A stretch of DNA of 41,902 bases, taken from Caulobacter sp. S45. GTDB lineage: Bacteria > Pseudomonadota > Alphaproteobacteria > Caulobacterales > Caulobacteraceae. The stretch is from assembly GCF_009765965.1 (NCBI RefSeq), contig NZ_LMUL01000007.1, positions 95,341-137,242 on the forward strand. Reading direction: 5' to 3'. A model generated the notes under the pieces. That model saw only the letters and a list, made by a program, of their open reading frames with translations, was not told the origin of the DNA and made no database searches. Positions 7,788 to 15,778 of the stretch are shown one piece after another. How positions within the stretch are numbered: the stretch's first letter is position 1; every line of letters begins with the position of its first letter. The translations under genes were made by a program, and so were the position numbers.

Positions 7788-8750
7788 ATGGCGGAGCAGG
7801 ATCGGACGGCGCTGGTGATCGGCGCCACGGGCGGTATCGGGGGCGAGGTCGCCCGTACGCTGCAAGCCTGTGGATGGCGCGTGCGGGCGCTTCATCGCGA
7901 TCCCGAGCGGGCGAGGGCGAGCAATCCTGCCCTGGACTGGGTGTTGGGGGACGCAATGGATGCGGCCTCGGTAGCGCGCGCGGCCGAGGGAATGGGCGTG
8001 ATCGTTCATGGCGCCAACCCGCCCGGCTACCGCAACTGGAAGGGGCTGGCGCTGCCCATGCTGGAAAGCACGATCGCCGCGGCCGCCGTCAACGGCGCGC
8101 GGGTGCTCTTGCCTGGTACAGTCTACAACTTCGGCTTCGACGCGGGCGAGGCGGTGGACGAGGCCGCCGCGCAAAACCCGACCACCCGCAAAGGCGCGAT
8201 CCGGGTCGCCATGGAGCGTCGCCTGGAGGCGGCGGCGAGCGCGGGCGTGAAGACATTGATCGTGCGGGCGGGCGACTTCTTTGGCCCGCGCACCGGCAAC
8301 AGCTGGCTAGCGCAAGGGATGGTTCCCACGCCGGGGCCGGTGAAAAGGATTTTCAACCCCGCGCGGGCCGGGGTCGGCCATGCCTGGGCCTATGTACCCG
8401 ATCTCGCCGAGACAATGGTGCGCCTGCTGGAGCGTCGCGACGCGCTGGCGGACTTCGACGTTTTCCACTTCGCCGGCTGCTGGTTCGACGACAATCGCGA
8501 GTTCGCCGAGGCGATCCGCGGGGCGGCGGGTCGACCGCAGGCTCCGATCTATCCCTTCCCGTGGCCGGTGGTGCACGCGCTCGCCCCCTTCAACGAGACG
8601 TTCCGTGAGATGGGAGAGATGACTTATCTCTGGCGGCGTCCTCTGCGCCTGCTCGACGGCAAGCTGCGTCGTTTCTTGGGCGCCGTTCCCACGACGACGC
8701 TTGAGGAGGCGGTCGGAACGACGCTGAAAGGACTCGGGCGGCTTTCCTAG
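7788..8750 (+). CDS. NAD(P)-binding epimerase/NmrA-like SDR protein
   Basis: A 320-residue extended/atypical short-chain dehydrogenase fold. The nucleotide motif VIGATGGIGGEVA sits at residues ~9-21. Further elements are an acidic strand end (VLGDAMD), VIVHGANPP, a PGTVYNFG strand, and a late domain with RAGDFFGPR and YVPDLAETMVRLLE. The canonical Tyr-x-x-x-Lys pair is not evident, so it may be a sugar-nucleotide epimerase relative, a quinone reductase or a redox sensor. A GAGGAG site lies nine bases before the ATG. It is divergent from a LysR gene that probably controls it (inference). The exact reaction is unknown. Confidence 0.85.
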   Translation: MAEQDRTALVIGATGGIGGEVARTLQACGWRVRALHRDPERARASNPALDWVLGDAMDAASVARAAEGMGVIVHGANPPGYRNWKGLALPMLESTIAAAAVNGARVLLPGTVYNFGFDAGEAVDEAAAQNPTTRKGAIRVAMERRLEAAASAGVKTLIVRAGDFFGPRTGNSWLAQGMVPTPGPVKRIFNPARAGVGHAWAYVPDLAETMVRLLERRDALADFDVFHFAGCWFDDNREFAEAIRGAAGRPQAPIYPFPWPVVHALAPFNETFREMGEMTYLWRRPLRLLDGKLRRFLGAVPTTTLEEAVGTTLKGLGRLS

Positions 8751-9113
8751 CATGCACCGATGGTCGCGATCGCGGTTCGGCGCTGGATGTCGAGGCGGGT
8801 GATCGAGCCGTCGTCCTGGTTGAGTATCCCTAGAGAGCACCGGCCTGAGGCCATGAAGCGCGGCGCCTGCCGGTGGGCGCCGCGCCGGCAGCACTCGGCC
8901 GGATCGGGCGTCGACCGGGGTCGCGATGGCGCTCTAGCCGGACGTGGGCGCCTCTGCTTCAAAAGTTCGGCCACCCGGTGGGCCGGCGTTGATCAAGGCG
9001 GAGATATGCCCACAATGGGTCAAGCGGAAGCACGGCGCAGGCGCGACGACGAGCCTCAAACTAGCTGAACTCGATGTCGGGGCGCTGAAACGATCCTAAG
9101 GCGGATAAAATCG
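8751..9113. other. 363-bp gap without a convincing gene
   Basis: Short open frames here have biased, arginine-rich composition and no ribosome sites. The minus strand from about 8850 to 8750 translates to a stretch containing LNQDDGSITRLDIQRRT, which faintly recalls one blade of a YVTN-type beta-propeller. It may be the end of a decayed gene. No RNA gene or clear terminator is visible. The last ~40 bases hold the leader of the next gene (TAAGGCGG before the ATG at 9114). Confidence 0.4.
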
Positions 9114-11153
9114 ATGGTCTCGACCTTGCCGGTCCATATACTCTGCTGTTGTACGGCCATGCTTGTTGGAGCGGCGTCCGCTTCGGCTCAGCCCCTGAAT
9201 TTTCATGTGCACGAGGGGCGCAACCTCAACCTGTTCCGGCAGGATGGCGCGGTCGCCGCCCATCTGGTGCTGCGCGACGGCCTCGACCCGCGGCTGCTCG
9301 CGGCCTTCCCGGCGGGCGACAGCGGGGTCGGGGCCTGGTTCGCGCGAACGGACAGGCCCATGCACTGGCGCATCGCCGGTCCAGAGCGACCGGAGACGCG
9401 GCACGACGCTCATGGACGCCTCCTGCGCGGCATTTCCGTGGAGGTGGAGACGGACGGGCCGAAGCTGCAGCTCACCCGCGTGGTCATGGGCAGCGTACGG
9501 ACGCTGCGTGATTATGAGTCGCTTCATACGGCGCCCGCCGAGCTGGACGCGCCGCTGTCGCGCCAGGATCAGACCTTTACCTGGGCCCGCGATCGCATCG
9601 ACGGCGCGCCAGGCTATCTGCTGTCGGTGGCTGTGCTGGACGGCGTACTTGAGCCCGGGCCGGGCGTGGCCGTGCGCGCCGTCGCCGGCCGGCCGATCCG
9701 GTTGCGGGTCCTGTGCCTCACCGGTGAGGCCCCCCTCACACCGCTGGGCGAGGACGCCATCCTGACCCCCACCGCCGGCGCCGATCTGCGTGCGCGCCAC
9801 TCTCTGGCTTTCCTGAGCTATCGCGAGAAGCTGCTGGCGGGCTCCTGGCGATTCGACACCTATTTCGGCCGTGACACCCTGATGTCGGTGCGCCTGCTGC
9901 TGCCCGTGCTTAGGCCTGAGGCGGCGGAGGCGGGGCTTGGCGCTGTGCTGGAACGGCTGTCGCCCTTAGGCGAAGTGGCGCACGAAGAAGACATCGGCGA
10001 GTTCGCCGTCCTGGACAATCTCAAGGCCGGGCGTGGGCCCGTGGCCACGCCGGTCTACGACTACAAGATGATTGACGCCGACTACATGCTGGCGCCGGTG
10101 CTGTCGGCCTATGTGGAGGCGTTCGGCGAGGCGCGGCTGGAGGCGTTCCTGGCGGGCCGCAGCGCGGACGGCGCGCGCTATGGCGACCTGTTGATCCGCA
10201 ACCTACGCCATATATTGGAGACCACCCGGTCCTTCGCCGCCGCGCCTTCAGCCGGCCGCCTGTTGCACTTGAAGCCGAACGTGCCGGTGGGCCAGTGGCG
10301 TGACAGCGAGTCCGGCTTGGCAGGAGGACGCATTCCCTATGATGTGAACGCTGTGTTCGCGCCGGCCGCACTGTCGGCCATCGCCGGCCTGGAGCATGGC
10401 GGCGCGCTCCGACCCTACGCCCAGGGCGCGGAACTGCAGGACGCCGGCCGCCTCGCGGAGCTGTGGCGAATCAAGGCGCCGCCCCTATTTCGCACCCATA
10501 TCTCGGGCGAAGCGGCGCGGGCGGCGGTGCGGCGGTTCGCGGCTGAATCAGGCGTCGATCCGGCGCTAGCGCTCGCCAGTCTACCCGCCGACGGCCTGAG
10601 CTTCGAGGCCCTGTCGCTGGACGCCGAAGGCCAGCCCATCCCCGTGCTCAATTCCGACGTGGGTTTCGAACTGCTGTTCGGACAGCCGAATGCGAACGAG
10701 CTGTCGCGCCTCATGGCCAATGTCATGCGCCCCTTTCCCGCTGGACTGATGACCGGCGTGGGCGCCGTGGTGGCCGACGCCGCCTTCGCCGGCGAGCCGG
10801 TCCGGCGGCAATTTTCAAAGGCGGCCTATCACGGCGCGGTGGTCTGGGCGTGGCAGGAGGCGGTCCTGATCGCCGGCCTTGACCGCCAGCTCGCACGCGC
10901 CGACCTGTCCGCCCCGCTCCACGAACAACTTTCCCAAGCCCGAGAGCAAATCTGGAGCGCCGTCGATGCGGTGGGCGAGACGCGCACGTCTGAGCTCTGG
11001 TCATGGACCTATGGGTCAGGTCGCTACCAGGTCCAGGCTTTTGGCGCGGAGGCCGCCGACGCCGACGAGTCCAACGCCGCCCAGCTCTGGAGCACCGTCT
11101 TCCTGGCGCTGAAGCCAGGGGCCACCGCCGATGCGCGCCAAGCTGAGCAATAA
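9114..11153 (+). CDS. Secreted six-hairpin-glycosidase-like protein, function unknown
   Basis: A 679-residue exported protein. The signal peptide (residues 1-25) ends near SASAQP. The central part, from about residue 230, contains GSWRFDTYFGRDTLMS then HEEDIGEFAVLDNL. This resembles the GRD signature region of (alpha/alpha)6-barrel glucoamylase/debranching-type glycosidases. Later aromatic motifs such as VWAWQEAVLIAGLDRQ and LWSWTYGSGRY fit such a helical barrel. The N-terminal ~220 residues look like a beta-sandwich. It precedes a TonB-dependent receptor and a halogenase on the same strand, so it may release or trim a ligand for that receptor (inference). I cannot assign a CAZy family or substrate. 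Confidence 0.7.
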   Translation: MVSTLPVHILCCCTAMLVGAASASAQPLNFHVHEGRNLNLFRQDGAVAAHLVLRDGLDPRLLAAFPAGDSGVGAWFARTDRPMHWRIAGPERPETRHDAHGRLLRGISVEVETDGPKLQLTRVVMGSVRTLRDYESLHTAPAELDAPLSRQDQTFTWARDRIDGAPGYLLSVAVLDGVLEPGPGVAVRAVAGRPIRLRVLCLTGEAPLTPLGEDAILTPTAGADLRARHSLAFLSYREKLLAGSWRFDTYFGRDTLMSVRLLLPVLRPEAAEAGLGAVLERLSPLGEVAHEEDIGEFAVLDNLKAGRGPVATPVYDYKMIDADYMLAPVLSAYVEAFGEARLEAFLAGRSADGARYGDLLIRNLRHILETTRSFAAAPSAGRLLHLKPNVPVGQWRDSESGLAGGRIPYDVNAVFAPAALSAIAGLEHGGALRPYAQGAELQDAGRLAELWRIKAPPLFRTHISGEAARAAVRRFAAESGVDPALALASLPADGLSFEALSLDAEGQPIPVLNSDVGFELLFGQPNANELSRLMANVMRPFPAGLMTGVGAVVADAAFAGEPVRRQFSKAAYHGAVVWAWQEAVLIAGLDRQLARADLSAPLHEQLSQAREQIWSAVDAVGETRTSELWSWTYGSGRYQVQAFGAEAADADESNAAQLWSTVFLALKPGATADARQAEQ

Positions 11154-11313
11154 GAATTTGAAAAAGTTAAGCTTTATAAAATGTGACAACGCAGCAACAG
11201 TGCGCCATGGCCGTGGCGACTCGGATTGCCGTCGGAGTCCGACAGCGCTAACAGGGCCTCAACGATAAGAGTCGTCCTCAAACGGGGCGGCCGGACCGTA
11301 GGGACATCTAATC

Positions 11314-13959
11314 GTGAAAATTCACCTGCTGGGGACGGCGTCCGCGCCAGTTCTCGCCCTTTGCGTCACAGGGCTACTCGCGTCTTCCGTGCAGGCGCAG
11401 ACACAAACCCAGGCCCCGACCCAGAACCCGGTTCCGCCTGTGGGGTCTGCCAATAGCCAGGCGCCAGCCGCCGCCAACGCTCCGCCCGAGAACACTGTGA
11501 GCACCGTGGTGGTGACTGGATCGACCTCCAAGCGCACCCTGCTGGACACCTCGGTCGCCGTCACCCAGGTCAACCAGCAGCAGCTCCAGCTCAAGGCGCC
11601 GCGCGGCACTGACGACGTGCTGGAGACCATCCCCGGCATCTATGTTCAGGCCACCGCCGGTCCCGTATCGAACAACTATTCGGTACGCGGCCTGCCCGGC
11701 GGTAGCCAGCAGTTCGTCCGCCTGATCGAGGACGGCATGCCGGCCATCTACGGTGGGCTGAACGACGACGAGGTGTTCCAGTACGACCTGTCGATCGACC
11801 GCGTGGAAGGCCTGGAGGGCGGCACCTCCGGCATCCTGACGCCCAACGCGGCGGGCGCCTCGATCAACTTCATCTCACGGGCGTTGAACTTCGACGAGGC
11901 GGGCGGCCTGATCAAGGCGACGGGTTCGACCTATGGCGAGGGCAGGAGCGACGTCTGGTTCTCCGCCCCGATCAAGCAGCTGGGCGACGGCGTGGCTTTT
12001 GCGCTGAGCGGCTTCTACGACTCCACGCCCGGCGTGCGCAGCTCGCCGTTCCGCTACGACACCTACCACCTGAAGGCGCAGTTCGAGAAAAAGTTCAATG
12101 ACGGCGGGTTCGTCAAGTTCACCTACAAGCGGTGGGACGAGCACGATCCCTACTACGCAGACCAGCCCTACGCCTTCAACGGTAATACAATCTCGGGCGT
12201 GCCGGGCCTCAGCACTCAGTCCGGCAGCATCATCGGCAAGGGCTTCGGCAACATTGTCATCCCCGACTCGTGCGCCGCTAACGAATGTACCCGCAACTTC
12301 CGTGAAACGGACGGCATCCACGCCCAGGGCGACCAGTACCGGATCGACATCGACAAGCCGATCAACGACGACCTGCGCGCCTTCGCCCGGGTGCGCTACA
12401 CCCAGACCAACTGGGACTTCAACGGCGTGTTCGCCGGCAGTGGCACCGGCAACAGCGGTTTGACCTCAGCGGTCAACTACCTGAACCCGGCCGCGGGGGT
12501 CGGCGGCGGCGCCGCGGTCTCTCCGATCCAGAGCCTGCTGCAGATGGGGCTGACCGCCTTCCCGGGCACGAGTCAGTTCGGCATCAAGAACCTGACCACC
12601 GGCCAGCTGATTCCGGCCAGCAACGTCGCCGCCCTCAACGCCCTGAACGGCAATGGCCTGCTCCAGCAGACCGTGCTGAACCGCCAGTTCATCAAGCTGC
12701 GCGACTGGGGCAGCGACTTCGGCTTGAAGTGGGACGCCCGCGGCGGGAACTGGAGGAACAGCCTGACCTTTGGCGGCCAGATCTACTCGCAGCATGGCGA
12801 GAACGATCAGTCGGCGGTGTCCCCGGTCACCAACGACGTCCGCAACGACTCCAACATCTACGACATTGTGGCGCTGAACGCCGCGGGTGGGGTGCTCGGC
12901 ACGCTGACCAACAACGGCATTACCAGCTACGGTGATTGGGGTCAGGGCATCAACAACTGGGACCAGGACTCCGAGTCGTTCTACTTCAACGACGAGTTCA
13001 CCTTCGCTCAAAAACTGCACATCGACATCGGCCTGCGCTACGAGCACGAGCACGAGATCGCCCGCACCGGCGGCAGCACGGTGGCGGCGGTGCCCGCCGG
13101 CACCCCCGGTATCATCCCGAACAACCCCAACGCCTTCGACGGCACCTATACGAAGACCTCGGGGTCGGAGAACCCGGTCAACTTCACCGTGGGCGCCAAC
13201 TACACCATCACGTCGCGCCTGTCGGTCTATGCCCGTTACGCCGACTCCTACCAGACCCAGGGCGTCAACACGAAGGCGACCGGGCTGAAGCTGTACGAGG
13301 GGGGCGTCACCTTCTCCGAGCTCGGCTTCTTCGGCACCGTGCGCGGCTTTCGCACCGAGTTCGACAACACCAGCTTTGGCGGCGGGGTTGACCCGGCCAA
13401 CGCGAACCTGAACCTGGGCTTCTTCGCTGACCTGATCGCCAACGGCATGGATCTGGACGTGACCTACCGTCCGACCTACGAGCCGCTGCACGGCCTGTCG
13501 ATCCAGACCCAGGCGACCTACCAGACCTCGACCTTCAGCAACGTGAACCTGGGGGTGATCACCAGCGGTGGCCAGAACGTAGCGCAGCAAGCGGCGGCCT
13601 TCTACAACGGCAAGACGGCCGCGATCACCCCGAATTGGCTGTTCACTATCCAGCCGACCTACGATCTGCCCAACAACCTAGGCGCGGTCTACGTACGCTA
13701 CAAGTATATCGATAGTATCTTCGCCGACAACGGCAACGCCCTTGCGCTGCCCAGCTACGGCATCCTGTCGATCGGCGGCATCTACAACCTGACGCCCAGG
13801 CTGCAGATGAATGTCAGCGTCGATAACCTGACCAACGAGCTGGGCCTGACCGAGGGCAACCCGCGCGCGGGCTTCACCCAGAACATCACGACCGGCTACT
13901 TCTACGGCCGCGGGATCGTCGGCACCAACGCCCAGTTCGCCGTGACCTACAAGTTCTAG
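11314..13959 (+). CDS. TonB-dependent outer-membrane receptor
   Basis: An 881-residue receptor that would import a substrate across the outer membrane using TonB energy. The start is GTG at 11314 after a GGGA ribosome site. A signal peptide (ending near SSVQAQ) is followed by a Gln/Pro/Ala-rich linker. Next comes a TonB-box-like segment (STVVVTGS), a plug domain (LETIPGIYVQ; NYSVRGLPGG; VEGLEGGTSGIL; GGxINF-like GASINFISR), and a beta-barrel ending in an aromatic residue (FAVTYKF). The next gene is a tryptophan-halogenase-type enzyme 74 bp downstream, a pairing known in Caulobacterales and Xanthomonas. The ligand is unknown. The 160-bp upstream leader is AT-rich near 11155-11185 and probably holds the promoter, but I could not place boxes with proper spacing. 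Confidence 0.95.
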   Translation: MKIHLLGTASAPVLALCVTGLLASSVQAQTQTQAPTQNPVPPVGSANSQAPAAANAPPENTVSTVVVTGSTSKRTLLDTSVAVTQVNQQQLQLKAPRGTDDVLETIPGIYVQATAGPVSNNYSVRGLPGGSQQFVRLIEDGMPAIYGGLNDDEVFQYDLSIDRVEGLEGGTSGILTPNAAGASINFISRALNFDEAGGLIKATGSTYGEGRSDVWFSAPIKQLGDGVAFALSGFYDSTPGVRSSPFRYDTYHLKAQFEKKFNDGGFVKFTYKRWDEHDPYYADQPYAFNGNTISGVPGLSTQSGSIIGKGFGNIVIPDSCAANECTRNFRETDGIHAQGDQYRIDIDKPINDDLRAFARVRYTQTNWDFNGVFAGSGTGNSGLTSAVNYLNPAAGVGGGAAVSPIQSLLQMGLTAFPGTSQFGIKNLTTGQLIPASNVAALNALNGNGLLQQTVLNRQFIKLRDWGSDFGLKWDARGGNWRNSLTFGGQIYSQHGENDQSAVSPVTNDVRNDSNIYDIVALNAAGGVLGTLTNNGITSYGDWGQGINNWDQDSESFYFNDEFTFAQKLHIDIGLRYEHEHEIARTGGSTVAAVPAGTPGIIPNNPNAFDGTYTKTSGSENPVNFTVGANYTITSRLSVYARYADSYQTQGVNTKATGLKLYEGGVTFSELGFFGTVRGFRTEFDNTSFGGGVDPANANLNLGFFADLIANGMDLDVTYRPTYEPLHGLSIQTQATYQTSTFSNVNLGVITSGGQNVAQQAAAFYNGKTAAITPNWLFTIQPTYDLPNNLGAVYVRYKYIDSIFADNGNALALPSYGILSIGGIYNLTPRLQMNVSVDNLTNELGLTEGNPRAGFTQNITTGYFYGRGIVGTNAQFAVTYKF

Positions 13960-13986
13960 GACGGCGGGTTCCAGCTTGGTCTAGTC

Positions 13987-14015
13987 TGCGGCGGCCGGCG
14001 CGTACGGCCGCCGCA
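13987..14015 (+). other. Perfect 11-bp GC hairpin between receptor and halogenase genes
   Basis: TGCGGCGGCCG (13987-13997) and CGGCCGCCGCA (14005-14015) form a perfect 11-bp stem with a 7-base loop (GCGCGTA). It fills the 74-bp gap between the receptor and the halogenase. No U-run follows on the plus strand. It could block 3' exonucleases and set unequal receptor and halogenase mRNA levels, or act as an attenuator. The GAGGGGG ribosome site of the next gene follows within 20 bases. Confidence 0.6.
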
Positions 14016-14033
14016 AGCGTTTGAGGGGGCCGC

Positions 14034-15545
14034 ATGAGCGACCGGCGTATCCGCAAGATCGTCATCCTGGGCGGAGGCACGGCCGGCTGGATGACCGCGG
14101 CCGCCCTGGCCAAGGTCAACAGCCCGCCCTTGTTCGACCTGACAGTGGTGGAGTCCGACGAGATCGCTACGGTGGGCGTGGGCGAGGCCACCATCCCCAC
14201 GATCCACTGGTTCAACCAGCTGGTGGGCCTGGACGAAGCCGCCTTCGTGCGCGCCACCCAAGCCACCTTCAAGCTGGGGATCGAGTTCCCGGGCTGGACG
14301 GGGGACGGGACCACCTATCTGCATCCTTTCGGCCGCTATGGCGGGCCGCGAGACCAGTCGATGTTCTACCACCGCTGGATTCGCGCCTGGTTGGCCAGCC
14401 AGATCACCGAGTTCGAGCCCTTCTCCCTCGCCGCGCAACTCGCCCGCCAGGGCCGTTTCGCACGGCCCTCCACCGACCCGAAGTCGCTCGCCTCGACCCT
14501 AGGCTACGCCTACCACTTCGACGCCAGCCTTTATGGCCGCTTCCTGCGCCAGCAGGCGGAGGGAAACGGCGCCCGCCGCGTCGAGGGCAAGGTCAGCGAC
14601 GTCGAGCAGGACTCGGAGAGCGGATTCGTCCGCGCCCTGACCACTGAGCGGGGTGAGCGCATCGAGGGCGACCTGTTCATCGACTGCTCGGGTTTCCGCG
14701 GTGTGCTGATCGGACAGACGCTGAAGACCGGCTACGAGGACTGGTCGCGCTGGCTGCCCTGCGACCGAGCGCTCGCCGTCCCCACCGCCAGCGTCGGCGC
14801 GCCGACGCCCTATACCCGCGCCACCGCCCGCAGCGCTGGCTGGCAGTGGCGTATCCCCCTGCAGCACCGCACCGGCAACGGGCTGGTCTATTGCAGCGAA
14901 TACCTTGGCGACGCCGAGGCGGCCGATCTGCTGCTCGCCAACCTGGACGGCGAGCCCTTGGCGGAGCCGCGCCCGATCCGTTTCAGGACAGGCATAAGGT
15001 CTCGAGCGTGGAATAAGAACGTAGTGTCCATAGGGCTGTCCAGCGGCTTCCTGGAGCCCTTGGAATCCACAAGCATCCACTTCATCCAGAGCGGGATCGC
15101 CAAACTGCTGTCCCTATTCCCGACCCGCGACTGCCCGGAGGTTACCGCGGAACAGTTCAACCGCACCTACCGCGCCGACATGGAGAGCGCCCGCGACATG
15201 CTGGTGCTGCACTACCGCGCCACCAAGGGCCGCGAGGAACCGTTCTGGCGCGCCTGCCGCGATGCCGCCCCACCCGACAGTCTGCAGTTCAAGCTCGACA
15301 GCTTCGTTCAAACCGGCCGGATAGTGCTGGGCACCGACGAGCTGTTCAAGGAAGCGAGCTGGTTCTCGGTGCTGATGGGCCAGGGCGTCAGGCCCCGGGA
15401 TTACAACCCCCTGGCGGACGCCTGGGACGCTGCCGCGGACCTAGCCCAACTCCAGGCTGTGAAAAGTGCGATCGCCGAGCAAGCTGGCCGGTCGGAAACG
15501 CACCAGGCTTCGCTGGAGCGCCTGCTGGCGGCGGTCGCCAGCTAG
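14034..15545 (+). CDS. Flavin-dependent tryptophan-halogenase-family protein
   Basis: A 503-residue FADH2-dependent halogenase. The FAD motif GGGTAGWM lies at residues 13-20. Lys80 (in TFKLGIEF) matches the catalytic lysine of PrnA (Lys79), which activates HOCl. The diagnostic W-x-W-x-I-P motif is present at residues 270-275 (WQWRIP). FLEPLEST holds Glu341, equivalent to the PrnA active-site Glu. All key residues for halogenation are therefore kept. It lies just downstream of a TonB-dependent receptor; related enzymes such as BrvH from Brevundimonas share this setting and act on free indole-like compounds. A separate flavin reductase is needed and none is encoded nearby. The true substrate is unknown. 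Confidence 0.93.
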   Translation: MSDRRIRKIVILGGGTAGWMTAAALAKVNSPPLFDLTVVESDEIATVGVGEATIPTIHWFNQLVGLDEAAFVRATQATFKLGIEFPGWTGDGTTYLHPFGRYGGPRDQSMFYHRWIRAWLASQITEFEPFSLAAQLARQGRFARPSTDPKSLASTLGYAYHFDASLYGRFLRQQAEGNGARRVEGKVSDVEQDSESGFVRALTTERGERIEGDLFIDCSGFRGVLIGQTLKTGYEDWSRWLPCDRALAVPTASVGAPTPYTRATARSAGWQWRIPLQHRTGNGLVYCSEYLGDAEAADLLLANLDGEPLAEPRPIRFRTGIRSRAWNKNVVSIGLSSGFLEPLESTSIHFIQSGIAKLLSLFPTRDCPEVTAEQFNRTYRADMESARDMLVLHYRATKGREEPFWRACRDAAPPDSLQFKLDSFVQTGRIVLGTDELFKEASWFSVLMGQGVRPRDYNPLADAWDAAADLAQLQAVKSAIAEQAGRSETHQASLERLLAAVAS

Positions 15546-15778
15546 GGGGCATGGCGGGGCTGGTGCTTCCGGAGCGCCGGAGAGGTAGCGCTTAAACGAC
15601 AGCGGTTGGGCCATTTTCGCTCCCATCGGCCACCCTTCGGCTCAAAGCGACAATTCCGCGTAGGACTGCCACCACCTACGGGCCGGCGGCCGTTGGTGTG
15701 AAAGAAAGTCGGCGGCAGTCACCATTCCGCAACGCTATCTGTGATTGATCCGGGCGACCCATCTCGGAAGCATCAATC

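Noticed and set aside
8747-8974. Minus-strand open frame of 75 codons with a faint beta-propeller-like end
   Set aside because: No ribosome site, arginine-rich upstream half and only one weak motif; described as part of the gap rather than called as a gene.
12466-13590. Long minus-strand open frame (374 codons) inside the first TonB receptor gene
   Set aside because: It is the complementary shadow of a strongly supported receptor gene; Val/Arg/Gly-rich with no recognisable domain.
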